A DNA stretch of 64,000 nt, from positions 42,175 to 106,174 of the forward strand of contig CAYMLO010000007.1 of NCBI GenBank assembly GCA_964390905.1. Reading direction: 5' to 3'. This DNA comes from JAFGLZ01 sp964390905 (GTDB lineage: Bacteria; Planctomycetota; Phycisphaerae; UBA1845; JAFGLZ01). The position numbers and the translations under genes are program-made. The notes below the pieces were generated by a model. The model saw nothing but the letters and a program-made list of their open reading frames with translations. It had not been told where the DNA came from and made no database searches. Of the stretch, positions 8,739 through 17,008 are shown piece after piece. Position 1 is the first letter of the stretch; each line of letters opens with the position of its first letter.

Positions 8739-11312
8739 CTAGCCCTTCGATCCTTGTTGCTCGAACCGCCACATCAGCAAGTTGGTCATGATCCGCAGGG
8801 CCGATTCGCGGCGGTAGCCGTGCATTTCGTGGATGAAGTGCCCGTCCATCGAGGCCGTCAGATCGAACGGCGCGAACAGCAATACGACCCGGTCGTCTTG
8901 CTGGACGGCCGAGAAGGGCGGTGCGCCGCGGCCTCGCATCCGTGACGTGCTCCATCGCGTCGGGTGAAGCTTCCTCAGCGCCTTCGTACCCCCGGGCCCG
9001 CCCTGGACGATGGGATGGGACACCCCCAGCAGCTCGCTCTGGTCCGGATAGAGCCGGTCGACGAGCTGTCCGGCGGTCTTGGCGAAGTCCTTATCTCCGC
9101 CGCAGGCGTCTATCAAGACCAAGCCGCCCTTGTCGATGTAGGCCTTGAGCACCTTCTGCTCCGACACGCCCAGCTCGAGTTTGCCGTGGCCCGTGATGTG
9201 CAGCAGGTCGAACGCCTCGAGTCCACCGGCGTCATCGAGCTTGACGTTCTTGACCTCCTCGATGGCGACGCCGTTGTAGTGCTTCAGGTGGCGGCCCATG
9301 CGCTTCCAGGCCGTCGGGTTCGTGTCCCAATCGCCTTTGTGTTGTACCCGACCGATCTTGAGGGTGCCCTGGGGCTCGACGGGCCTGCCCGTCAGCCCTT
9401 TGGCCCGCAACCTACCGGGGAGCATGGCGTACGCGGGCCCGCCGTAGAAGCGGACGTTGGCCATGATCTTGAACGCGTCCGCATACGTGATCGAGCGGTT
9501 CTGGTGCAAGGCACCGGCCACATCGCCCCCGAAGACGAAGACGAACGTCCGGCCGCTGTCGTTCATTCCCTCCAGGGGGACCTTCCTTCGGAAGCGCGTC
9601 CGCTTGGTCTTGCCGAAGTGCGTCGAGAAGACGGGATGGTCCTTCTTGAGCGTCTCGAATTCGTATCCCTTGTCCTTGAACAGGTCCACGAGGGTTTTCT
9701 TGAACGATGCGGAAAACTCGCGGTCGACCCGATTGGGGTGGGCGACGATCGTGCCGCCTGATTCGCAGTAGTCGCGAAGCCGCTTGAGATGCTGCTCGGA
9801 CGGTTTGAACTGCCCGCTGCCGCTGATGTAGAGGACCGGCGCGTCGAGCAGGTCGTGCAGGGGCGAGTCCAGCGTCACGATCTGCCACTTGTGGATGTTC
9901 TCGAACTCCTCGTTGAGGAATCGGCAGAGGTAGTGCAGGTCACGGTAGTAGTAGTTCCACTGGTCGGGCTTGCCCCACTGGAGCTTGTTGTAGACGATCG
10001 GCGCCCGTCCGTAGACTAGAAACAGCAGCAGGAAACCGTCGGTGACCGGGCCGCTTGCCCACTTGTGCTTGGCGATCTGGTTGGCGTTGGCGGCGTACCA
10101 GTCCACGTTGCCGATGTACTTCAGCCCGCTGGCGACGCCCAAGCGCTCCAGGCCGAATTTCTGATATCCGTACCAGCCGCTCTTGCCCGTGGCGGCCTTG
10201 TGATCGGCCATCCACTTCAGGCCGCCATCGATCGCATGGAAGGTCTCGGCGACGGCCTGGCGGACCCGGGGATCGGGCTTGATGCCCTTGAGCCACTTGT
10301 ATGACGGTTCGGCGCGGGTGTGGAGCTTGTCGAGGACGACGTACAACGTGTTGACGCCCGCCGTCGTCATGGTGATGGTGGCGCGGGTCTTGTTCGGTGC
10401 GTCGCCGGGCCTGCGTTTGGGCACCACGTCCGGCGGCCGGCCGACGTAGCCCCACCCGCCGTTCCGGCCCTGTTTCTCGAGCCAGTGCTGGCCGACCACC
10501 CGCCAATAGCCTACGGGGAACTCGATGCCGGCGTTGGCGCCCGCCCACATCCCCAGCACGCCGAACTGCGTGCAGCTGTGATCGCCCTTCCCACGGGAGG
10601 TCTTGGCCCCGTAGTGGTACCAGCCATCCTCGGACATCGCCCGCTCGAGCCAGCGGATGTCCTCGCTCAACAGGCCTCGGAAGTGATTCCTCACGCGGCG
10701 CTCCCGAATGCGGGTCACGAGGTGCGCGTAGATATTGGCCCGCAGGGCCCGGGAGTAGGTCATTGCCAGTGGGTAGCCTTCCAGGAACTGCAGGGCGGCT
10801 CGGATCTGGTCGTTGTGGTGGGTCATGCCCGCCTCGAGCAGGGCCAGCGTTGCCACGCACGTCGACCCGCCCCGCTTGGTGCTAGGCTGCTCGGGATGGA
10901 AATGCCCGGGCGGCTCGCAGTAGGCGACCAGATGCTTGGGCCTCTGGATGACCTCGCCTTCCGTGGTCCGGAAGGCGATCCCGCCGTCGGGCAGCCTCTC
11001 GAGGAGTTCGCCGAAGTGAGTGCTCGAGGGGACCTCTTCCCACTTCTCCAACTCCTCTCGCTCCACCATCCTGCCGTCGACGGCGACTTTCTTGAGGACC
11101 TTCTTGCGTTCCCGCTTGTAGATGCGGATGGCCCACCGGGTCTGCTGGCGCTTCAGCAGGGACTTCTTGGCGCGTTCGATGATGGCATCGACCTGTTCAT
11201 CGGTGAGGGCCATCGCGGGGACGCGCGCACAGCACGCGACGAGGGCACAGGCGATGACGATGCCCTTGCAGCGAAGCCGACCCGATTCCTGGGTGTGTCC
11301 TTGGCGCGACAT
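8739..11312 (-). CDS. Secreted toroid protein with duplicated DUF4159-like domains
   Basis: I start the protein (857 residues) at ATG 11312, giving a signal peptide (CKGIVIACALVACCARVPAMA). A longer frame reaches 11414 but adds a non-signal-like leader. After a charged helical segment, residues about 120-430 form an alpha/alpha toroid of the prenyltransferase/squalene-cyclase type, with repeats such as EDGWYHYGAK, RNGGWGYVG and GGLKWMADHK. Two DUF4159-like Rossmann domains follow: one around APVLYISGSGQF and SGGTIVAHPN, a second around FDLLHITGHG and KGGLVLIDACGG. DUF4159 proteins are common in planctomycetes next to MoxR/BatA gene sets, but none of those partners are nearby. Function unknown; an envelope or periplasmic role is likely. 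Confidence 0.75.
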   Translation of the reverse strand: MSRQGHTQESGRLRCKGIVIACALVACCARVPAMALTDEQVDAIIERAKKSLLKRQQTRWAIRIYKRERKKVLKKVAVDGRMVEREELEKWEEVPSSTHFGELLERLPDGGIAFRTTEGEVIQRPKHLVAYCEPPGHFHPEQPSTKRGGSTCVATLALLEAGMTHHNDQIRAALQFLEGYPLAMTYSRALRANIYAHLVTRIRERRVRNHFRGLLSEDIRWLERAMSEDGWYHYGAKTSRGKGDHSCTQFGVLGMWAGANAGIEFPVGYWRVVGQHWLEKQGRNGGWGYVGRPPDVVPKRRPGDAPNKTRATITMTTAGVNTLYVVLDKLHTRAEPSYKWLKGIKPDPRVRQAVAETFHAIDGGLKWMADHKAATGKSGWYGYQKFGLERLGVASGLKYIGNVDWYAANANQIAKHKWASGPVTDGFLLLFLVYGRAPIVYNKLQWGKPDQWNYYYRDLHYLCRFLNEEFENIHKWQIVTLDSPLHDLLDAPVLYISGSGQFKPSEQHLKRLRDYCESGGTIVAHPNRVDREFSASFKKTLVDLFKDKGYEFETLKKDHPVFSTHFGKTKRTRFRRKVPLEGMNDSGRTFVFVFGGDVAGALHQNRSITYADAFKIMANVRFYGGPAYAMLPGRLRAKGLTGRPVEPQGTLKIGRVQHKGDWDTNPTAWKRMGRHLKHYNGVAIEEVKNVKLDDAGGLEAFDLLHITGHGKLELGVSEQKVLKAYIDKGGLVLIDACGGDKDFAKTAGQLVDRLYPDQSELLGVSHPIVQGGPGGTKALRKLHPTRWSTSRMRGRGAPPFSAVQQDDRVVLLFAPFDLTASMDGHFIHEMHGYRRESALRIMTNLLMWRFEQQGSKG

Positions 11313-11439
11313 GGTTCCGTCGAACTCCGACAATCGGCCCGGGGCCACCTGGCACGCCGTCGACCGTAACACCGGGGTGGTGACCATCATAGGTATCCCT
11401 CGCCCTGCAGGCAACGATGGGGTGCGGATTCGCTGGGAC

Positions 11440-11467
11440 TTGACTCGGGCGTCGTATTCGCTACCTT
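11440..11467 (+). promoter_or_regulatory. Candidate sigma70-type promoter for the TPR-rpsT genes
   Basis: TTGACT (11440-11445) is separated by 16 bp from TACCTT (11462-11467), about 110 bp before the TPR gene. The spacing and the -35 match are good; the -10 is weak. It lies in the divergent gap between the DUF4159-like gene and the TPR gene. Confidence 0.4.
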
Positions 11468-11577
11468 AGGGAGGGGAGGAAGTTGTGGGCCCGCCATCGG
11501 TGGTGCTGGGGGACCTAATTCGGATGAGTCCGGTAACGTTTTGCCGGCACGCTGTCGGTATGGAATCGTAGGTGCGT

Positions 11578-13056
11578 ATGGCGGGTCAGACAGATCAAGT
11601 CAGCAGCGACGTGCCTGCCGAAGGGCCTCAAACGGTCTCGGAGGTAGATAAGGAGAAGGCGCGCAAGTGGTTCAACCAGGCCCGCGTGGTGGGTGAGACC
11701 CGGAATTACGACTACGCGATTGAGTGCTACATCGGGGGGTTGGAGCTGTGGCCCGACGCGTTGAAGGAGGGGCATATGCCACTCCGCGCGATCGGCATGG
11801 CCCGGCGGCAGGCCAAAGGCAAGCCAGCCGGGTTGCGGCAGTCTCTCAAGCGCAAGACGACGGGCAAGAACCCCCTGCAGAACATGCTGAACGCCGAGTT
11901 CCTGCTGGCGATGGATCCGTTCAACCAGAACCATATGGAGCAGATGTTCGTCAACGCGAGCAAGGCCGACGTGCTTCCCGCGGCCAAGTGGATCGGCGAC
12001 ATTTACTTCGATGCGCTGCTGTCGGAGAAGAAGGTGGGGGCGGCCCGTCTGAGCAAGGTCAGCGGGGTCTTCGAGGAGCTGGGGGACAAGCTGGAGAGAT
12101 CGGGTGATCCGGTGGGGGCCGTCAACGCATACGAGAAGGCGCTCAAGGCCCTGGGCATCGCGCGGAACATGAAGCCGGACAGCGCCGAGTACTTCAACCG
12201 GATGACGGACCTGTCCGGGAAGCTGACGATCTCGCGGGGCAAGTACAATCAGGACGGCACGTCGTTTCACGACTCGATGCAGGATCGCGAGAAGCAGGCC
12301 GAGCTGCACGATCGGGACCGTCTGGTCCAGGCAGGCGATCGGCTCAGCCAGTTGATCGACAGGGCCCGCAAGGATTACGAGGCCAACCCGGACGTTGCGA
12401 GCAAACTGACGGTGCTCGTGGACCAGTTGCTGAAGCGCGAGACCGAGGCGGACGACGTCGAGGCGGTCAAACTGCTGACCGAGAACTACGAGAGAACGAG
12501 GAACTACCAGTTTAAGATGCGGGCGGACGACGTCCGCATGAGTCACTACCGGCGCCAGGCGCGGGTGCTTCGGGAGAGGCTGCGATCGGATCCGGAAGAC
12601 GCGTCGCTGAAGGCCAAGGCGCAGAAGCTGGCGGACAAGGCGAGGCAGTTCGAGCTGGGGTGTTTCAAGGAACGGGTCGCCAACTACCCGACGGACCACC
12701 GGATCCGCTTCCGGTATGCCGAGTGTCTGTTTGGGGCAGGACAGTATGAGGAAGCCCTCCCCGAGTTCCAGATGGCCCGGATCGATCCGAAGAACCGTGC
12801 GGCGTGCAATCTGTACATCGGTCGGTGCTTCTTCCAGAACAAGCACTTCGGCCCGGCCGTCGACGTGCTCAAGCAACTGCAGGCGGGTCTGGAGAGCCTC
12901 GGGGACGACCTCAGCAAAGAGGTGACCTACTGGCTGGGTCGTTCGTATGAGGGGGCGGGGAAGACCGGCGAGGCCCTGGAGAGCTATAATCAGATCATCC
13001 AGTGGGACTACAACTACATGGACGTCCGCAAGCGGATTGAGCAACTCCGCGAGTAG
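11578..13056 (+). CDS. TPR-repeat protein upstream of rpsT
   Basis: This protein of about 492 residues has no signal peptide and is probably cytoplasmic. ATG 11578 is preferred; GTG 11572 is an alternative. Helical TPR-like repeats occur throughout, for example WFNQARVVGETRNYDYAIEC near the N-terminus and CLFGAGQYEEALPEFQMARI and LGRSYEGAGKTGEALESYNQ near the C-terminus, around a charged coiled-coil-like middle (EADDVEAVKLLTENYERTRN). It is immediately followed by the ribosomal protein S20 gene (33 bp gap). I recall this TPR-rpsT pairing from planctomycete genomes, which would suggest a link to ribosome or growth physiology, but no biochemical role can be read from the sequence. Confidence 0.8.
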   Translation: MAGQTDQVSSDVPAEGPQTVSEVDKEKARKWFNQARVVGETRNYDYAIECYIGGLELWPDALKEGHMPLRAIGMARRQAKGKPAGLRQSLKRKTTGKNPLQNMLNAEFLLAMDPFNQNHMEQMFVNASKADVLPAAKWIGDIYFDALLSEKKVGAARLSKVSGVFEELGDKLERSGDPVGAVNAYEKALKALGIARNMKPDSAEYFNRMTDLSGKLTISRGKYNQDGTSFHDSMQDREKQAELHDRDRLVQAGDRLSQLIDRARKDYEANPDVASKLTVLVDQLLKRETEADDVEAVKLLTENYERTRNYQFKMRADDVRMSHYRRQARVLRERLRSDPEDASLKAKAQKLADKARQFELGCFKERVANYPTDHRIRFRYAECLFGAGQYEEALPEFQMARIDPKNRAACNLYIGRCFFQNKHFGPAVDVLKQLQAGLESLGDDLSKEVTYWLGRSYEGAGKTGEALESYNQIIQWDYNYMDVRKRIEQLRE

Positions 13057-13089
13057 GGCAGTGGCAAGTTGCGTGTTGGGGAGTATGAC

Positions 13090-13365
13090 GTGGCACATTC
13101 GTTGTCGAGCAAGAAGCGGATTCGTCAGAACGAGAAGCGTCGGTTTCGCAACCGGGTTCGCAAGAGCCGGCTGAAGCGTCAGCGGCGTCACTTCCGGGAA
13201 GCGGTCGCGTCTGGTGACGCCGAGCAGGCGGAGACGGAACTGAGGAAGGTCCACAAGCTGGCAGATCAGGTGGCCGCCAAGGGGACGATCCACAAGAACG
13301 CAGCAGCCCGGATCAAGTCGCGGCTGCAGCGACGCTTGAATCGGCTCAGCGCGGCCAAGGCGTGA
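13090..13365 (+). CDS. rpsT: 30S ribosomal protein S20
   Basis: This 91-residue basic protein matches S20 from its start, VAHSLSSKKRIRQNEKRRFR, through the conserved KGTIHKNAAARIKSRL segment to the C-terminus. I use GTG 13090 because it gives the expected MAHS-type N-terminus and has GGGGAG seven bases upstream; the longer frame from 13069 adds residues absent from the family. S20 binds 16S rRNA early in 30S assembly. Its neighbours are a TPR protein upstream and a TlyA-type rRNA methyltransferase downstream, so a ribosome-related operon is plausible. Confidence 0.96.
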   Translation: MAHSLSSKKRIRQNEKRRFRNRVRKSRLKRQRRHFREAVASGDAEQAETELRKVHKLADQVAAKGTIHKNAAARIKSRLQRRLNRLSAAKA

Positions 13366-13394
13366 CGGTTCGAGCCGTCCGGGTGGGGCCGCGA

Positions 13395-13413
13395 GCATCG
13401 TATAGGGCGATGC
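13395..13413 (+). terminator. Small hairpin after rpsT
   Basis: GCATCG (13395-13400) and CGATGC (13408-13413) form a perfect 6-bp stem with a 7-nt loop, 30 bp after the rpsT stop. No U-tract follows, so it could be a weak or factor-dependent terminator or an RNA-processing site. Confidence 0.3.
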
Positions 13414-13540
13414 GGTCCGCTCGGAAGTGGCTTGATCAAGGACGGGGCAGTGGAATCCAGAACGGGCGGTGGTTGTAGCGCCGCCCGTTGTGCTTGCGCG
13501 GGGGCGACGCGTCGGGTCGTGGAGATCGGAGGCCGGGCGA

Positions 13541-14128
13541 GTGACGGGTTTGGAGCCGGGGCGGCACGTTTCGCGTGGGGGGGTCAAGTTGGCTGCGGCA
13601 CTGGAAGGTCTCGGCATCGAACCGGCCGGGAGGATCTGCGCAGATCTGGGGAGCAACGTCGGCGGATTTGTCCAATGTCTTGTCGCGCGCGGGGCGGCGA
13701 AAGTGTATGCCGTGGACACGGGGTATGGCGTGCTGGACTACCAGCTCCGCAAAGACGATCGTGTCGTGGTGATGGAGCGGACCAACGCGATGCACGTCAC
13801 GCTGGACGAACCGGTGGATCTGGTGACGATCGACGTGGGTTGGACGCGGCAGCGCCACATCCTGCCTGCAGCCGTCAAGCTGCTGGGGCCTGGCGGGGAG
13901 ATCCTGTCACTGGTGAAGCCGCACTACGAGGCCCCGCCTGAATGGCTTCGTGGTGGGGTCTTGCCGCCAGAGAAGGTGCCGACGGTCGTGGCGACGGTGG
14001 CGGAGGGCGTGCGTGCGTTCGGCGTGGAGCTGGTCGGGCAGATGGACAGCCCCTTGCCGGGTCGGGCAGGCAATCGGGAGGCGTGGTTCAGGCTGCGGCG
14101 GCGGGGGGCTTTGCCTGGTCGAGGATGA
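13541..14128 (+). CDS. TlyA-type FtsJ rRNA 2'-O-methyltransferase lacking the S4 domain
   Basis: The 195-residue protein starts at GTG 13541, with GGAGG eight bases upstream. It begins almost directly at the methyltransferase: HVSRGGVKLAAALEGLGIE corresponds to the TlyA segment that normally follows an N-terminal S4 RNA-binding domain of about 60 residues. The SAM site is ADLGSNVGGF. The FtsJ K-D-K-E tetrad is present: Lys in SRGGVKL, Asp in VTIDVGWT, Lys in SLVKPHYE, Glu in GNREAWF. TlyA enzymes 2'-O-methylate cytidines in 16S and/or 23S rRNA. Longer upstream frames exist (to 13469) but encode no S4-like sequence, so the domain is truly absent here. It lies between rpsT and gyrA. Confidence 0.85.
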   Translation: MTGLEPGRHVSRGGVKLAAALEGLGIEPAGRICADLGSNVGGFVQCLVARGAAKVYAVDTGYGVLDYQLRKDDRVVVMERTNAMHVTLDEPVDLVTIDVGWTRQRHILPAAVKLLGPGGEILSLVKPHYEAPPEWLRGGVLPPEKVPTVVATVAEGVRAFGVELVGQMDSPLPGRAGNREAWFRLRRRGALPGRG

Positions 14129-14172
14129 AGCGATTGCGGCGGTACCGTGCGTGCGATCGGGCTGGATTTGGG

Positions 14173-14200
14173 TTGCGTTCTGCGGCCCGTTGGTTACAAT
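14173..14200 (+). promoter_or_regulatory. Candidate gyrA promoter
   Basis: TTGCGT (14173-14178), a 16-bp spacer and TACAAT (14195-14200) lie 52 bp before the gyrA start. The -10 is a five-of-six match to TATAAT. Confidence 0.5.
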
Positions 14201-14252
14201 AACCCCCTGAATTTTCAGTGACTTAAGTGCTTTGCCTGCCAGGACGGTGCGC

Positions 14253-16961
14253 ATGAGCGACACGGAAGAACGGATCGAGAATCTGCCCATCACCAGCGAG
14301 ATGCGGGACTCGTACCTGACCTACGCGATGAGCGTGATCATGGCCCGGGCGTTGCCGGACGTTCGGGACGGTCTCAAGCCGTCTCAGCGTCGGATCCTGG
14401 TTGCCATGAACGACCTGAACGTGGGCCCTCGGGCGGCGTTTCGCAAGTGCGCGAACATCGTGGGGGAGTGCATGGGGAACTACCACCCGCATGGGGAGGT
14501 GGTGATCTACCCGACGCTGGTTCGGATGGGCCAGAGCTGGTCGATGCGTCACACGCTGGTGACGCCGCAGGGGAATTTCGGTTCGCTGGACGGAGATCCA
14601 CCGGCGGCGATGCGGTACACGGAGGCGCGGATGGCCCCGCCTTCGGCGGAGATGTTGGCGGACCTGGAGTTGGACACGGTCGACTTCCAACCGAACTTCG
14701 ACGATCGGACGACCGAGCCGGTGGTCCTGCCGAGCAAGTTCCCGAACCTGCTGGTAAACGGTTCGACGGGGATCGCGGTGGGGATGGCCACCAACCTGCC
14801 GCCGCACAACCTGGGCGAGGTGTGCGACGCGGTGGTCATGCTCGTCGAGAACCCGAACGCCAGCGTCGACGAGCTGATGACGGTGCTTCCGGGCCCGGAC
14901 TTCCCGACGGGCGCGACGATCTGCGGGCGTGGGGGAATCCGGGACCTGTACAAGACGGGTCGCGGGACGCTGCAGCTTCGGGCCAAGATGCACATCGAGG
15001 AGATGCGCGGCGGGCGTGAGATGATCGTGGTGGACGAGATCCCCTACCAGATCCTCAAGATCACGATCCTGGAGCGGATGGCTGAGGCGGTCAAATCGGG
15101 CAACATCCCGGACGTCGCGCACATCAACGACGCGTCAGGTCGGAAGCACCCCTGCCGGATCGAGATCGAGCTGAAGAAGGACGCCAACCCGGAGGTGGTG
15201 AAGAACCAGTTGTATCAGCATACGTCGCTGCAGACGAACTTCACGGCGATGAACCTGGCATTGGTGCATCGTCAGCCGAGGACGTTGACGCTCAAGCAGC
15301 TTCTCGAGGAATTCATCGGGCATCGCAAGGACGTGATCCGTCGTCGGACGCGATGCCTGCTACAGCGTGCCAGCGAGCGGGCACACGTCCTGGAAGGCCT
15401 GATTCTGGCGGTGGGGGACATTGACGAGATCATCCAGATCATCCGGGGTTCGCCGGATCCGCCGACGGCCAAGACGCGGCTGATGGCCAAGGCGTTGCGG
15501 CTGACGGAGGCGGCGACGTTGCGTTCGCTGCTTCCCGAGGCGTTTGTTGCGCGAGCCGGTTCGGAGGATCAGTTCCTGACGGGCCCGCAGGCGGACGCGA
15601 TCCTGTCGATGCAGTTGCAGCGTCTGACGGGCCTGGAGATCGAGAAGCTTGCCCGGGAGTACGCGAAGCTCGCCGAGGAGATCGAGGGGTACGAGGCCAT
15701 TCTTCGGGACGAGTCGCTGGTGTTGGACATCATCCGGGAGGACATGTTCGAGCTGAAGGAGAAGTACGCCGACGCGCGTCGCACGGAGATCGGCCCGGCG
15801 ATCGGCGAATTCCGAATGGAGGAGCTGATTGCCGAGGAGCAGGTGATCGTCTCGGTCACGAACGAGGGGTACGTGAAGCGAACGGCGATCGACGCCTACC
15901 GCAAGCAGGGCCGTGGGGGGAGGGGCGTGATCGGCGCGGAGAGCAAGGAAGGGGACTTCGTTCGCGACCTGTTTACGGCGAGCACGCACGACTACCTGCT
16001 GATCTTCACGAACCGCGGCCGGGTGTACTGGCTGAAGGTCTATGACGTTCCGTCGATGTCGCGGACGAGCCGCGGGCGGTCGATCGCCAACCTGATCCGG
16101 ATGCAGTCGAACGAGGAGCAGCGTGCGGTGCTTCCGGTTCGCCAGTTCGAGGAGCGATTCGTCTTTTTTGCGACGAGCAAGGGCATCGTCAAGAAGACGC
16201 CCCTTCAGGCGTTTAGCCGTCCGCGGCCGAGCGGGATCATCGCGCTGAAGCTCGACCCGGACGATCAGCTCATCGGGGCGGCGTTGACCGATGGGGACGA
16301 TCACGTGCTGCTGGGCGCGCGGAATGGTTTGGCGATCCGGTTCCCGGAAGAGGACGTTCGAGCGATGGGTCGGTCGGCGCGCGGCGTCAAGGGGATGACG
16401 CTGTCCGGGGACGATCGGGTGGTGGACATGGTGGTGCTCCGCCCGGAGGTGTCGTTGCTGACGGTGTGCGAGAAGGGGTACGGCAAGCGGACGGACATCG
16501 ACGCGTACCGCATCACGCGACGGGGCGGGAAGGGGATCATCAACGTTCGTGTGACCGATCGGAACGGTCGTGTGGTGGCGCTCAAAGCGGCCGAGGACGA
16601 TGACGAGCTGATGATCATCACGGCCAACGGCATCATGCTTCGGACGGATTTGTCGGCGGTCCGTGAGATCGGTCGCGCGACGCAGGGGGTCCGGATGATC
16701 CGGGTGGACGAGGGGGACCGTGTGGCAGCGGTGGCCCGGATTGCTCGGGACAAGGAGGAGGAGCCCGACGAGCCGGAGGCCGAAGCCACCGCCAACCAGC
16801 AGGGCGACGAAATCGATTCCGGCTCGGCGCAGGCCCCCGAGGACGAGGCGAGCGATACGTCCCCAGACGCGGATCCGTCGGCTGGGGCACAGGGCGTATC
16901 GCACGAGGGCGAGACCCCGTCGGCCGATTCGGAGGACAACGCCGATCCGCAGCACGCCTGA
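14253..16961 (+). CDS. gyrA: DNA gyrase subunit A
   Basis: The 902-residue protein starts at ATG 14253 behind AGGA. It has the GyrA breakage-reunion domain from YLTYAMSVIMARALPDVRDG onward; catalytic Tyr122 is in AAMRYTEARM, at the same number as in E. coli. The C-terminal pinwheel includes a GyrA-box variant, QGRGGRG (552-558), which supports gyrase rather than topo IV, and a later TRRGGKG. The fluoroquinolone-contact segment reads HPHGEVVIYPT, so positions equivalent to Ser83 and Asp87 are Val83 and Pro87. The tail (about 830-902) is acidic and low-complexity. With GyrB it introduces negative supercoils; gyrB is not in this window. The gene ends convergently with a secreted TPR protein. Confidence 0.97.
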   Translation: MSDTEERIENLPITSEMRDSYLTYAMSVIMARALPDVRDGLKPSQRRILVAMNDLNVGPRAAFRKCANIVGECMGNYHPHGEVVIYPTLVRMGQSWSMRHTLVTPQGNFGSLDGDPPAAMRYTEARMAPPSAEMLADLELDTVDFQPNFDDRTTEPVVLPSKFPNLLVNGSTGIAVGMATNLPPHNLGEVCDAVVMLVENPNASVDELMTVLPGPDFPTGATICGRGGIRDLYKTGRGTLQLRAKMHIEEMRGGREMIVVDEIPYQILKITILERMAEAVKSGNIPDVAHINDASGRKHPCRIEIELKKDANPEVVKNQLYQHTSLQTNFTAMNLALVHRQPRTLTLKQLLEEFIGHRKDVIRRRTRCLLQRASERAHVLEGLILAVGDIDEIIQIIRGSPDPPTAKTRLMAKALRLTEAATLRSLLPEAFVARAGSEDQFLTGPQADAILSMQLQRLTGLEIEKLAREYAKLAEEIEGYEAILRDESLVLDIIREDMFELKEKYADARRTEIGPAIGEFRMEELIAEEQVIVSVTNEGYVKRTAIDAYRKQGRGGRGVIGAESKEGDFVRDLFTASTHDYLLIFTNRGRVYWLKVYDVPSMSRTSRGRSIANLIRMQSNEEQRAVLPVRQFEERFVFFATSKGIVKKTPLQAFSRPRPSGIIALKLDPDDQLIGAALTDGDDHVLLGARNGLAIRFPEEDVRAMGRSARGVKGMTLSGDDRVVDMVVLRPEVSLLTVCEKGYGKRTDIDAYRITRRGGKGIINVRVTDRNGRVVALKAAEDDDELMIITANGIMLRTDLSAVREIGRATQGVRMIRVDEGDRVAAVARIARDKEEEPDEPEAEATANQQGDEIDSGSAQAPEDEASDTSPDADPSAGAQGVSHEGETPSADSEDNADPQHA

Positions 16962-17008
16962 GGACGGACGGGTGTTGTTCCGGCTGCCGCGCTCGGGGGC
17001 GGTCTGGA

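Noticed and set aside
11515..13719. Long minus-strand open frame (over 700 codons) opposite the TPR and rpsT genes
   Set aside because: Arg/His/Leu-rich mirror of well-supported plus-strand genes; typical of high-GC DNA where the antisense frame lacks stops. No domain, no ribosome-binding site.
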